Positions 28,453-37,945 of a stretch of 64,000 nt of DNA are shown here, in pieces. Each line of letters opens with the position of its first letter. Within the stretch, counting starts at the first letter, position 1. Source of the DNA: Cylindrospermopsis curvispora GIHE-G1 (GTDB lineage: Bacteria; Cyanobacteriota; Cyanobacteriia; Cyanobacteriales; Nostocaceae); contig NZ_CP060822.1 in the NCBI RefSeq assembly GCF_014489415.1, forward strand, positions 1,622,311 to 1,686,310. Direction: 5' to 3'. The notes under the pieces were generated by a model. That model saw only the letters and a program-made list of their open reading frames with translations. It was not told where the DNA came from and did no database searches. The position numbers were made by a program, and so were the translations under genes.

Positions 28453-29601
28453 TTAAATTACTGTCAACTTTTTAAGAATCAACTGTTGAATTTTTTGATT
28501 AATAACATTCAGATCAAATTTTTGTTGGCTAAGCTGTCGTGCATAACTAGCAATATTTTGGATCTGTTGTTGTTGGTCAAAACAATATTTAATTATATCT
28601 GCCAACTCCTGGGGTTGATTAGGTGTAACTAAAAAACCATTTGTGCCATTTTCTATTAGTTCTACAGCTCCTCCAGATTTAGCTGCAATGACGATTTTAC
28701 CACAGAGCATACCTTCCACAATAACTCTTCCAAAAGGTTCAGGTGCAATGGATGTATGGGTGATTAAATCACAAGCTGACATTAATTGTGGTATATCCTG
28801 ACGAAAGCCTAAAAATTTAACTCGGTGTTCCAATTGTAGGTGATGAACTTTTTGGTGTAATTCCCGAACATACTCATGTTCGCCAAATAAAGCATCTCCC
28901 ACCAGAATAGCTGTGATATTGTCTGGAACATGGGCTAATGCTTCTACCAGAATGTGCTGTCCCTTCCATGGAGATAACCTACTGAAATGTCCAATGACAA
29001 ATTTATCCTCTACTGCTAAAGTGTTTCGTATTTGCTGAATTTGATATCCTGATGCTTGATAGTTTTTCATATCAAACCCATTATATACAACTTCTACCTG
29101 TTGAGAGTTTCCTCCAGCTTGAACAAATGCGTCCTTACTAGCTTGAGAGTTAGCAATCACTAAAGATGCAAACCTATTGGCAAGATTAACAGCGATTTGT
29201 AAGTTAATGTGACTGAAATGTTCTAAAGACAAAATATCATGTAGATGGTAGACCAAGGGGACACGAGTCAAAAAACTAGCAATTGCTCCTACCACTAAAG
29301 CCTTTTGGGTGTTAGCATAGATTAAATCATAATTTTTAGCATGGGAGATAACTGCATTAATAAGAGGGATAATGTGTTGTATACTAATCAAGCTAGATAA
29401 AAAACTACTTTTCTTTCTAATAGGAATAGTTTGAGTTGTTAAAACCTCCACAGGAATTTGATAGCTTTCTAATAGCTTTCTAAAATCACCATCAGCAAAT
29501 AAACCAACTAAACAAGTATCACTAAAAGGTTTAGCAATATCTAATAGACATAACTCTGCACCACCTGGTTTACCACTTTGGTCTAAAAATAGAATCTTCA
29601 T
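28453..29601 (-). CDS. Glycosyltransferase family 4 protein
   Basis: The 382-residue protein is read from the ATG at 29601 (MKILFLDQSGKPGGAELCL), giving a clean 7-base gap to the upstream glycosyltransferase instead of an overlap. It has the GT-B fold: the GGAE glycine-rich start, IGHFSRLSPWKGQHILVEAL in the centre, and the donor-binding EPFGRVIVEGMLCGKIVIAA with the E-x7-E motif. It should transfer a sugar from a nucleotide donor to a lipid carrier or glycan in the cytosol. The substrate is unknown; its partner is the next gene. Confidence 0.9.
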   Translation of the reverse strand: MKILFLDQSGKPGGAELCLLDIAKPFSDTCLVGLFADGDFRKLLESYQIPVEVLTTQTIPIRKKSSFLSSLISIQHIIPLINAVISHAKNYDLIYANTQKALVVGAIASFLTRVPLVYHLHDILSLEHFSHINLQIAVNLANRFASLVIANSQASKDAFVQAGGNSQQVEVVYNGFDMKNYQASGYQIQQIRNTLAVEDKFVIGHFSRLSPWKGQHILVEALAHVPDNITAILVGDALFGEHEYVRELHQKVHHLQLEHRVKFLGFRQDIPQLMSACDLITHTSIAPEPFGRVIVEGMLCGKIVIAAKSGGAVELIENGTNGFLVTPNQPQELADIIKYCFDQQQQIQNIASYARQLSQQKFDLNVINQKIQQLILKKLTVI

Positions 29602-29608
29602 AATTATC

Positions 29609-30790
29609 TTATTTATGGAATACAATTACCTGTCTTACCCTTTGAGCAATATTAGTCCAATCATAGTTTTCAGCAGCATAATTTCTACATTCTTCCCTAG
29701 GGGGTAAAACAATCTTTGCTAACATTACTTCCTGCAATTTATTGGCAAGACTATCAACCGCGATGGAATCAGTAATTAACTCAGGTGTAAAGGGCTGTAA
29801 AATTTCTGGCATTCCCCCTACAGGAGTACATAAAACAGGAGTTCCACAAGCCAAAGACTCCAGAATTGCCAGTCCAAAACCTTCAAAAGATTGACTTGGC
29901 ATCACAGTCAAATCAGCTGCTTGGTAGGCTATAGGTAACTGTTGATCTGGTAAAAATCCTAAAAATCTGACTTGATTTTCCAATCCCAATTCCACCACTT
30001 GTTTCTCCAGAGAAGTTTGTATATGTCCACGTCCAGCAATAGCTAACCAAATATCGGGAACCACAGGCTTAATTTTTGCCATTGCTGTCAAGAGTTTATC
30101 AATTCCCATACGATTTACTAAACGACGAGAGGTAAATAATATCCGTCTTTCAGTTGGCCAACCCAGTTGTTCCCTCGCTGCTAAACGGGATAAATTATTT
30201 TGAAAATGTTTCACATCTACTCCCCCGGGAATAACATGTATTTTTTCCCAGGGAACCTCATACTGTTTATGTAAAATGTTGCCAAAAGCTCGACTTAAAA
30301 CTATAAAGCGATCGCACCGGTTATAGGTATTTTTTTCCACCAAGTGTTGTTTGATCCAAATAGTCAGTTTTTTATTTAATAGTTCCTCTTGACTTTCAGC
30401 GGCCCATGGACCGTGAAAATTAAATGTAATTGGCACACTCTTGGGTAAAAGATCTAAAATAGGAAAACTATATAATGCAAAGTGTAAGTTAACTGCGTCA
30501 AAGTGATTGAGACTAATTTGCCGAAAGTTCCTGCGAATAGACCATAATCTTTGCCAAATCTTACTATGGGGGGATGCGAGATTATGTAACCTAATATTGG
30601 GAATAGACGGGGTTTGCTGTTCAGGTAGACCTACCCCACATAAATCTATCTGGTCTTGGTTAATAGCCAATTTATGAATTAGTTCATAGATGTACCTTTC
30701 CATTCCCCCTGGTGTGGTAGGGAACCAACCGCTCCCCACAGTGAGGATAGAAGCAGAACTGGATACTGATTTTGTACTTATATCTTCCAC
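29609..30790 (-). CDS. Glycosyltransferase family 4 protein
   Basis: The 393-residue GT-B enzyme has GMERYIYELIHKLA near the N-terminus, VIPGGVDVKHFQNN, ILFTSRRLVNRMGIDKLLTA and the donor motif EGFGLAILESLACGTPVLC. The E-x7-E retaining-GT4 pattern is clear. It lies just upstream of the second GT4 on the same strand, suggesting a small polysaccharide or glycolipid pathway, but no polymerase or flippase is close. Specific sugars cannot be told. Confidence 0.9.
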   Translation of the reverse strand: MEDISTKSVSSSASILTVGSGWFPTTPGGMERYIYELIHKLAINQDQIDLCGVGLPEQQTPSIPNIRLHNLASPHSKIWQRLWSIRRNFRQISLNHFDAVNLHFALYSFPILDLLPKSVPITFNFHGPWAAESQEELLNKKLTIWIKQHLVEKNTYNRCDRFIVLSRAFGNILHKQYEVPWEKIHVIPGGVDVKHFQNNLSRLAAREQLGWPTERRILFTSRRLVNRMGIDKLLTAMAKIKPVVPDIWLAIAGRGHIQTSLEKQVVELGLENQVRFLGFLPDQQLPIAYQAADLTVMPSQSFEGFGLAILESLACGTPVLCTPVGGMPEILQPFTPELITDSIAVDSLANKLQEVMLAKIVLPPREECRNYAAENYDWTNIAQRVRQVIVFHK

Positions 30791-31072
30791 CTAACAATCT
30801 CCTTTCATAAATCGGTCAACAGTACTGATTAACAACATCAACTTACATGTGTTCACATCCGGTCAAAAATCCCGGTTCAACCATGTCTTCATAATTCAGA
30901 ATAATTGAATGTTAACCTTCCAGTTAAGCCATCTATCATGAGAATTATTTTTAAAAATATACCTTCACAAGATTGGCACAGGGTTGACTGGTAAAAGTGA
31001 TTGCTGGGTGGAAGTTCTGATGACGGGGACTTAGATTTTCGTATTCTCAGATTTAGATGTCAAGATTCCTCC

Positions 31073-31795
31073 TTAAAATTTCACCTTATATAAGGTTATC
31101 ATTTCCCCTACACCTAATTGTTCATTCACTATTTTACCCCCTTGAGATTTAATAGTTTTTTTCCAGTCGCTGGCAGTTTCTAAAAATACCTCCGTGCCTA
31201 AATAGGTCTCCAAAACTGCCCAATCTTCTGCTACTGGCTGAGCAGAATTAATGGTGTCAAAGACAAAATTTCCACCGGGTTTTAAGACCCGTTTTACCTC
31301 CTCTAGTACCAATTGCCAATATTCTAAAGGAAAGTAATAACTAAATCCTGTAGCAATCACTAAATCAAACTGTGCTCCATCATATTCTAAATGATGAGCT
31401 GCTCCTAATTCCACACCCTTAAACAGCTTAGAATTTAATTGGGAACCCCGAGAATTTAGAGCGTCTCTGGCTATATTACTAATTTCCTGTCCGTGGAAAT
31501 ATGCTTGCCAATCTCGCCAAGGATATATTAAAAAACTGACCCCGCACCCAATATCTAAACAATGTTGATTTTTTTGAGGTTGAGCAATTTCCCAAAATGG
31601 AGCGGCAATTTTTGATGATAGGGTACCACTTTTCCATTCTTGATAAATGGACATTTGTTTGATTTCCTCTGGCAGTTCAAAAGGTTGATTTTGATATTGT
31701 TGATTGAATCGATGAGCTACCTGTTCTATTCTCTGTTGCCATTTGTCCGCAGAATAGCTGTTTTTAAAAATATGGGAGAGTGAATTTTTAGACAT
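31073..31795 (-). CDS. SAM-dependent methyltransferase, class I
   Basis: The 240-residue protein has a helical N-terminus (WQQRIEQVAHRFNQQYQNQP) and a class I SAM fold. That fold shows HCLDIGCGVSFLIYPW (motif I), FDLVIATGFSYYFPLEYWQL, and LEEVKRVLKPGGNFVFDTI, which is the typical post-motif of UbiE/COQ5-like enzymes. The substrate is unknown. It lies 18 bases from the two-ATPase ABC gene in the same direction, downstream of it in transcription order, so it may be in that operon. Confidence 0.85.
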   Translation of the reverse strand: MSKNSLSHIFKNSYSADKWQQRIEQVAHRFNQQYQNQPFELPEEIKQMSIYQEWKSGTLSSKIAAPFWEIAQPQKNQHCLDIGCGVSFLIYPWRDWQAYFHGQEISNIARDALNSRGSQLNSKLFKGVELGAAHHLEYDGAQFDLVIATGFSYYFPLEYWQLVLEEVKRVLKPGGNFVFDTINSAQPVAEDWAVLETYLGTEVFLETASDWKKTIKSQGGKIVNEQLGVGEMITLYKVKF

Positions 31796-31813
31796 GATTT
31801 CTCCGTAACGTAA

Positions 31814-33451
31814 TTAAACTCTAGCTAATAATGGTGCAGCACCCAGCAGAGTTTGGGTGTAAGGATGCTGGGGATGGGAAAATATTTCCTTCGTTTTTCC
31901 TAATTCTACTATTTTACCACTATTCATTACGGCAATGCGATCGCACAAAAACCTAGCCAACCATAAGTCATGGGTAATAAATAGGTAAGTTAGATCAAAT
32001 TCTGCCTTTAATTGTAACATTAAATCCAAAACCTGGGTTTGGACACTAGCATCCAACATACTCACAGGTTCATCACAGATTACTAATTTAGGATGGGTAA
32101 TCAAAGCTCTCGCTATGGCTACCCGTTGTTGCTGTCCCCCTGATAAATCTGCTGGATAACGGCGATAATAAGTTTGCCAAGGAGTTAACCCCACTTTTTC
32201 TAACATCCATAAAACCTGTTCTTCCGCCTGTTTTCCACGGGCTATTTTGTGAATTAATAGGGGATCTGCTATACTTTCTCCTATCGTCATGGCTGGGTTT
32301 AAACAAGCATGGGGATCTTGAAATATCATTTGAATTTCCCTGCGGAAATTACGAATTTCTTCACGGGATAATCCCGTTAATTCTTGCCCTAAAAATTCCA
32401 CTTTTCCCCCCGTGGGAGGAATCAATTGTAAAATGGTTCTGGATAGGGTACTTTTACCACAACCTGACTCTCCTACCAGACCTAATATCTCTCCTGGATA
32501 TAATTCTAAGTTAATGCCATCTACTGCTTTGATTGTTTCCTGTTGACTCTGAAATAATCGCTCTAGAAAATTCGGCTCTATAGTATAATACTGTTGTAAT
32601 TCTGTTATTTTGAGGATGGGATTTTCTTTTTTCTCTTCTTCTCCCATACCTACCGGTTCTTGCTGAATGTGTAGAGCTGCTTTTAATAAAGACTGGGTGT
32701 ATTCATGCTGTGGTTGTTTAAATACACTCTCTGTTTTACCCATTTCCACTATTTTACCTTGGTACATCACCCCAATGCGATCGCAATATTCTGCTACCAT
32801 TGCTAAATCATGGGAAATCAACAACAAGCCCATATTATCTTCTGCACACAGTCTAGTTAGTTCTTGTAAAATCTGGGCAGAAACAGTTACATCTAAACTA
32901 GTTGTTGGTTCATCCGCAATAATTAACTTGGGATTGAGCAACAAAGCTAAAGCAATAGCCACTCTTTGACGCATTCCTCCACTAAACTCATGGGGGTACT
33001 GACTCCAACGACTTCCAGGAATTTTTACTTTTTCTAAGGTAGCTAAAACTCTTTCCTTAGCTTGTTTTTTCGTCAGTTGTGGTGAATGTGCAGCTAAGGT
33101 TTCCAAACAGTGTTCACTAATAGTCATTAATGGGTCTAATCGGGTCATGGGATCTTGAAACACCAAAGCCACCGCTTCACCTCGAAACTGTCGCATTTGA
33201 GCAGGAGTTAAATCTAACACTGAACTCCCGCGAAAATTTACCTGACCTTGAACCCGACTATGTTCAGGCAATAATCGCATAATTGCCCGACCAATAGTAG
33301 ATTTACCACAACCAGACTCACCCACCAAACCAATCTTTTCTCCTGGTTTTAGACTAAAGGATACATCATTAACCGCCCAGATTGGAGCTTGGTCATAATC
33401 TTGGGGATAAGCTACACAAAGATTTTGAATATTCAATAGGGATTCAGTCAT
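31814..33451 (-). CDS. Peptide/nickel-type ABC transporter ATPase, two fused domains
   Basis: One 545-residue polypeptide carries two complete nucleotide-binding domains, as in YejF, GsiA and fused DppD-DppF proteins. Domain 1 has Walker A GESGCGKSTIGR, signature EFSGGMRQRVAIA and Walker B LIIADEPTTSLD. Domain 2 has GESGCGKSTLSR, DLSGGQQQRVAIARAL and LVICDEPVSMLD. Oligopeptide-type tails (QPQHEYTQSLLKAA and HPQHPYTQTLLGAA) follow each. Such ATPases power uptake of peptides, glutathione or nickel chelates. No permease or binding-protein gene is adjacent. It overlaps the zinc-ribbon gene by 4 bases. Confidence 0.94.
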   Translation of the reverse strand: MTESLLNIQNLCVAYPQDYDQAPIWAVNDVSFSLKPGEKIGLVGESGCGKSTIGRAIMRLLPEHSRVQGQVNFRGSSVLDLTPAQMRQFRGEAVALVFQDPMTRLDPLMTISEHCLETLAAHSPQLTKKQAKERVLATLEKVKIPGSRWSQYPHEFSGGMRQRVAIALALLLNPKLIIADEPTTSLDVTVSAQILQELTRLCAEDNMGLLLISHDLAMVAEYCDRIGVMYQGKIVEMGKTESVFKQPQHEYTQSLLKAALHIQQEPVGMGEEEKKENPILKITELQQYYTIEPNFLERLFQSQQETIKAVDGINLELYPGEILGLVGESGCGKSTLSRTILQLIPPTGGKVEFLGQELTGLSREEIRNFRREIQMIFQDPHACLNPAMTIGESIADPLLIHKIARGKQAEEQVLWMLEKVGLTPWQTYYRRYPADLSGGQQQRVAIARALITHPKLVICDEPVSMLDASVQTQVLDLMLQLKAEFDLTYLFITHDLWLARFLCDRIAVMNSGKIVELGKTKEIFSHPQHPYTQTLLGAAPLLARV

Positions 33452-34680
33452 AGAGAAATTTGCTCAGTACCACAATGATAACAATAGGGTAACTTCTTAT
33501 AGGTCAAGTTATGGCAATGGTGACATTCCACATACTGGTAATAACCACAATGGGGACAATGGGCCTCACGAAACCTGAGGTTTCTTCCACAGTTGATGCA
33601 CTGGGAGTTCTGTACTCTTTTACCCGCTTGAATTTTACTATTAAAAACTACATTCCTTTGTAACAACTTGATGATCCCAAACCCAACTAGGGGAATCACT
33701 ACAATATAAACATAGCTAACTAAGAACAGTAAACCTCCCAACAAGCTACTAATAATATCTACTAAGAATTTAAATACTACACCAACTTGCAGAAACTCCA
33801 AGACCTTGATAACTAGGGGAATCACAAATATAACTAGCAAATGCCAGCTAATTAGAGATACTAGTCCATATCCTTGGCGTTGTGACCTACCATAAATTAA
33901 TGAAGCGATGAAGATTAAAGGTAATAGGAATATAGCTTGCAGGGTTACTTGAATACTGGGATACCAAAATGAAGCTGTTTTATAGCCATTAACTAGGTTA
34001 GAAAATTGGATTTTATCCTGCAAAACCGAGAGAAGTTTGACACTTGCTGGTTGGTTGAGTAGCTGATTTTTCTTCTTTTTATTTTCCTCTTTAAGTTGGG
34101 CAATTTGCCTTGTATTCCTATCCAGGTTTTGCCTAGCTTCCTCAGCTTTTACTTGGTTGATAGACTTACTATCAGGTTGACGAACCATTTTTTCCAGAAG
34201 GGTGGAATCGTATTGTCTACGAATTTCGGCATTTTCTTGCCCCAACTTATTGATTTTTTCTTGGGTCTGACCAATACTTTGTAAAACTTGCCGATTTTGA
34301 ACGGTATTTAAATTGTTTTTTAATACGCCATAGTTCAGGCAAATTTCTGATACTTTCCCTAATCTTCCTTGTTCTTGCTGTTTATATTGTGTGTTAAAGT
34401 TAGGCTGATTATTTTCCACTAATGAATTACTAATTATTTCATAATCTTTAGTTGCTGAGGTTTGCTCTTGATAACCCTTCCATTCATAATAACAGGGATA
34501 AGTTTCATCAGGGCTAAGATACCATCTACCAATACTGTCTAATCCTGTAAAAACATTGATGAGAATAAAAATGTCTATTATGATAATAACCATCAAGCTG
34601 GCCTTATTTAGGGGTTCTCGATTAAGTGTGCCAGTATTGTTGAAAAATTTACTAAAGAGATTACGTATTCTGTTTAACAT
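33448..34680 (-). CDS. Membrane protein with C-terminal double zinc ribbon
   Basis: Not a family I can name. The 410 residues comprise one N-terminal helix (MVIIIIDIFILINVFTGL), a long polar region rich in Gln/Asn/Lys that is probably helical and extracytoplasmic (about 60-230), and then three to four hydrophobic helices (about 243-350). The C-terminus carries four CxxC pairs (CINC, CPHC, CHHC, CYHC) spaced like a double zinc ribbon. Its stop overlaps the start of the ABC ATPase through ATGA, so the two are co-translated. Whether it serves as the membrane partner is not known. Confidence 0.8.
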   Translation of the reverse strand: MLNRIRNLFSKFFNNTGTLNREPLNKASLMVIIIIDIFILINVFTGLDSIGRWYLSPDETYPCYYEWKGYQEQTSATKDYEIISNSLVENNQPNFNTQYKQQEQGRLGKVSEICLNYGVLKNNLNTVQNRQVLQSIGQTQEKINKLGQENAEIRRQYDSTLLEKMVRQPDSKSINQVKAEEARQNLDRNTRQIAQLKEENKKKKNQLLNQPASVKLLSVLQDKIQFSNLVNGYKTASFWYPSIQVTLQAIFLLPLIFIASLIYGRSQRQGYGLVSLISWHLLVIFVIPLVIKVLEFLQVGVVFKFLVDIISSLLGGLLFLVSYVYIVVIPLVGFGIIKLLQRNVVFNSKIQAGKRVQNSQCINCGRNLRFREAHCPHCGYYQYVECHHCHNLTYKKLPYCYHCGTEQISL

Positions 34681-35140
34681 ATTAAATCTGTTAGTTAGTT
34701 GTTAAGTTTTCTAGTGGTGTTGTTTATGTGCGAAAGTTACATGCTTGTGCTACCAAAATAATGATTTCCCAGCGAGCCCCAAGGGGAAAATTTGTGGGGC
34801 GTAATATTGGGTGGTACGTCCCACCCATGGAAAATATTAACTGGTGCTGTAGAAAGCTACTCTTGGTTTTGCTGACTTACAAAATGATTTTACTAAACTT
34901 TGATAACTTTGACCAGGACTCCTACAAAATGATCGCAGTTGACTTTACTTAAAAGTGCTGCAATATATGGTGCTAATGCTAGTTTTTGTGAAATTATATT
35001 TTTAATGCATGAAAAGAAATATAGATACAGATACCAACTAGTTTAGAAGTTTAATTAATAAATCTTAACAGCAAATTCCTCTATTTTATGGTGATAATCC
35101 ATCCAGATAAACATTAAGATATAGAAAAGTAGTTAAAAAA
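34681..35140. other. 460-bp intergenic region
   Basis: The region lies between divergent genes. It holds a small hairpin, TGGGTGG-TACGT-CCCACCCA, near 34807-34826 and, just before it, CCCC/GGGG inverted pairs around 34779-34802. The remainder is AT-rich and probably contains the promoters of both neighbours. A 74-codon reading frame at 34728-34952 has no ribosome-binding site or recognisable content, so I do not call it a gene. Confidence 0.45.
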
Positions 35141-36586
35141 ATGAAAAATGGAAAACTAAACCTAGCTACCAAATTAGCCTACGGTGCTGGAGATTTAGGA
35201 CCTGCAGTAACCTCTAATATAGCCATATTTTTCCTCCTGGTCTTTTTTACTAATGTAGCTGGTATTCCTCCGGGTTTGGCGGGTAGCATTTTAATGATTG
35301 GTAAGGTGTGGGACGCAATTAACGATCCCATTGTGGGAGTACTAACAGATAAAACTCAATCCCGTCATTGGGGTCGTCGTTTACCCTGGATGTTTTATGG
35401 TGCAATTCCCTTTGGAATTTTCTTCTTTCTCCAATGGATTGTTCCTCAGTTTTATTTAGACCCTAGTCAAAATACCCTAGCTTTATTTTGGTACTATGTA
35501 GCCATTGGCATTTTATCTCAGGCTTTTTTTACCATTGTTAATTTGCCCTACACTGCTATGACACCGGAGTTAACCCAGGATTATGATGAAAGAACCAGTT
35601 TAAATAGTTTTCGCTTTAGTTTCTCTATTGGTGGTAGTATTTTATCCTTAATTTTTGCCCAAGTGGTCTTTTTTCTGGTGAAAAGTCCCCAAGCACAGTA
35701 TTTGGTTTTGGCAGCTTTATGCACTGTGATTGCAGTCATATCTTTATATTGGTGTATTTATGGAACAAGGGAGCGAATTTTAGCTTTTGAGGCTCAACGT
35801 ATTCAGATAGAACAACCAGTGGAAATCTCCTTTATTGACCAAATTAGAATTGCCTTTACTAACAAACCATTTTTATTTGTCATCGCCATTTACCTTTTCT
35901 CCTGGTTGGGTTTACAAATCACTGCAACAGTGATTCCCTATTTTGTCATTTACTGTATGAAATTGAATAATGCTCAGGTACCTACGGTTTTAATAGCTGT
36001 GCAAGGAACAGCTTTATTAATGTTATTCGTCTGGAGTTATTTAAGTAAACTATATGGCAAAAAAATAGTTTATTTTTTGGGGATGACCCTATGGATTGTT
36101 GCTGGTGCTGGATTATTTTTCCTCAAACCCGATCAGATTTTATTAATGTATATTATGGCTATCATGGCAGGTTTTGGAGTTTCCACAGCTTATCTAATTC
36201 CCTGGTCTATGATTCCGGATGTTATAGATTTGGATGAACTACAAACCGGACAAAGAAGAGAAGGTGTTTTTTATGGTTTTATGGTTTTACTCCAAAAGTT
36301 TGGGTTAGCTTTTGGTTTATTTCTGGTTGGTAATGCTTTACAACTTTCAGGATTTAAAGAGGTTACTGCTGGAACTGCCAACTTATTACCCTCCCAACCT
36401 GATTCCGCATTATTTGCCATTAGGATTATTATCGGACCAGTGCCGACATTTTTTTTAATTATGGGTTTAATTGTCAACTTTTTTTACCCTATCACCCGTG
36501 AAATGCACTCGGAAATTATGTTGAAGCTGCAGAACAAAAGGCAAAATTTACATGGAAAAAGACCTCTAAAAAATCTTTTTCCATAA
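35141..36586 (+). CDS. GPH family (MelB-like) sugar/cation symporter
   Basis: The 481-residue protein has twelve hydrophobic helices and belongs to the glycoside-pentoside-hexuronide branch of the major facilitator superfamily. Signatures are LAYGAGDLGPAVTSN near residue 10, GKVWDAINDPIVGVLTDKT carrying the cation-site Asp residues, HWGRRLPWMFYGAIPFG, and YTAMTPELTQDYDERTSLNS. The family imports sugars with Na+ or H+. The substrate cannot be read from the sequence. A MITE-like repeat begins 6 bases after its stop. Confidence 0.9.
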   Translation: MKNGKLNLATKLAYGAGDLGPAVTSNIAIFFLLVFFTNVAGIPPGLAGSILMIGKVWDAINDPIVGVLTDKTQSRHWGRRLPWMFYGAIPFGIFFFLQWIVPQFYLDPSQNTLALFWYYVAIGILSQAFFTIVNLPYTAMTPELTQDYDERTSLNSFRFSFSIGGSILSLIFAQVVFFLVKSPQAQYLVLAALCTVIAVISLYWCIYGTRERILAFEAQRIQIEQPVEISFIDQIRIAFTNKPFLFVIAIYLFSWLGLQITATVIPYFVIYCMKLNNAQVPTVLIAVQGTALLMLFVWSYLSKLYGKKIVYFLGMTLWIVAGAGLFFLKPDQILLMYIMAIMAGFGVSTAYLIPWSMIPDVIDLDELQTGQRREGVFYGFMVLLQKFGLAFGLFLVGNALQLSGFKEVTAGTANLLPSQPDSALFAIRIIIGPVPTFFLIMGLIVNFFYPITREMHSEIMLKLQNKRQNLHGKRPLKNLFP

Positions 36587-36591
36587 TTGGG

Positions 36592-36711
36592 TAAGTAGGG
36601 AGGCACAATTATTTGTAGGATGGGTCAAGTAACAAGACCCATAGGGGTGTTGGGTTTCATACTTCAACCCAACCTACGTTAATCTTATATTTAATTCCAC
36701 TGACCCACTTA
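36592..36711 (-). repeat. MITE-like palindromic repeat, copy 2 (120 bp)
   Basis: This is the reverse-complement counterpart of 10103-10192: the outer 50 or so bases on each side match closely (CCTACAAATAATTGTGCCTC, GGAATTAAATATAAGAT), while the middle is about 30 bases longer and carries extra short inverted pairs. The ends TAAGTAGGGAGGCAC and TAAGTGGGTCAGTGG (reversed) are imperfect terminal inverted repeats. It lies between two convergent genes. Confidence 0.85.
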
Positions 36712-36739
36712 TATTTTTAAAAACAATCCCTAACAATCC

Positions 36740-37921
36740 TTAGAGATAACCTAGAAGTCCAAGACCTATACTAATTAACCCTCCACTCAATACTAACCAT
36801 GGAGCATTAATCCGAAAACGTATAATCAAAACAGCGGCAATTAGGAACATAAATACACTAAACAAATCTAGCAGTGGAAATCTTTCTAAACCCAAGGTTT
36901 TGACTGCTATCTGCAAAGTTGTTACTATCATGAGGGCTACTGCGCTGGCGTTTACTGCATCTAAAAAATGCCTTGTCCAAGGAGATTTCCGCAACCAGGG
37001 AATAATTGGGTTTAACAGCAGTACAAGTAAAAATGAGGGAAGAAAAATTCCTACTGTTGCTACAATTGCTCCAGGCAATCCAGAAATTATATATCCAATA
37101 AATGTGGCGGTTGAAAGTATAGGACCTGGCGTAAATTGACCAATAGCAATAGCATCTAATAATTGTTGTTGTGTTAACCAATGATATTGGTCTACTAGCT
37201 CCCCTTGTAAAAATGCAATTAGTAAATAACCACCACCAAATAATACACTACCAACTTTCAAAAAGAATAATCCCAATTGCCATATCGAAACGGTAGGAGT
37301 TAGGGCAATTTTTGGCATAGTTGTGCCTAAAGCAACGGCGGTAATTAATAGGTTTGTCTGCTTATTGCTATTGATGGCAATATTATTTAACCAAATCATT
37401 CCTAAAATTCCACCTAGCAATAAGGCGATGACTTCATTGACTTTACCAAAATAATTTACCAAGGCAACTAATAAGGCAATAATCAGTAATTGTTGATTTT
37501 TTAGAGCTTTTTTACCTAAACCGAAAACAGCATTGAGAATAATTGCTAACACTACTGGCTTAATTCCATAGAGTAGGGGAGAAAATTCTGGTACACTACC
37601 ATAACTGACATAAATAAAAGCAAAAACACCTGTAATTAACACAGCAGGTAGAATAAAACTAATCCCGGAAACAATTAGTCCCAGCCATCCAGCATAAATA
37701 TAGCCTATATGAATAACCATTTCAGTAGAATTAGGTCCGGGAATTAAATTGGTTGCACCCAATAAATCTAAAAAATGTTCTCGTGTTAACCACTGACGAC
37801 GTTTCACCACCTCGTCCTCTATCATGGCAATATGGGCAACTGGTCCACCAAAACCGGTCACACCTAGTTTAAGAAAGAGTTTTGCCAATTCAATCAGTCG
37901 GTTTAATGGTATATTGTACAT
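36740..37921 (-). CDS. chrA: Chromate transporter, ChrA family
   Basis: The CHR-family membrane protein has 393 residues and two homologous halves. The first has VTGFGGPVAHIAMIEDEVV and LLGATNLIPGPNSTEMVIHI; the second has GSVLFGGGYLLIAFLQGELV and AIGQFTPGPILSTATFIGYI. The paired FGG and GPxP features define ChrA exporters, which expel chromate using the proton gradient. Some relatives move sulfate or other oxyanions, so the substrate is inferred. It ends 28 bases from MITE copy 2. Confidence 0.92.
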   Translation of the reverse strand: MYNIPLNRLIELAKLFLKLGVTGFGGPVAHIAMIEDEVVKRRQWLTREHFLDLLGATNLIPGPNSTEMVIHIGYIYAGWLGLIVSGISFILPAVLITGVFAFIYVSYGSVPEFSPLLYGIKPVVLAIILNAVFGLGKKALKNQQLLIIALLVALVNYFGKVNEVIALLLGGILGMIWLNNIAINSNKQTNLLITAVALGTTMPKIALTPTVSIWQLGLFFLKVGSVLFGGGYLLIAFLQGELVDQYHWLTQQQLLDAIAIGQFTPGPILSTATFIGYIISGLPGAIVATVGIFLPSFLLVLLLNPIIPWLRKSPWTRHFLDAVNASAVALMIVTTLQIAVKTLGLERFPLLDLFSVFMFLIAAVLIIRFRINAPWLVLSGGLISIGLGLLGYL

Positions 37922-37945
37922 AACTACCCTTGTTGTTTTACATTT

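Noticed and set aside
28453-31795. A complete polysaccharide biosynthesis cluster
   Set aside because: Only two glycosyltransferases and one methyltransferase are present; no polymerase, flippase or sugar-nucleotide genes are adjacent.
34728-34952. A 74-codon frame in the gap before the sugar symporter
   Set aside because: No ribosome-binding site, odd composition, and it contains the hairpin sequences of the region; probably chance.
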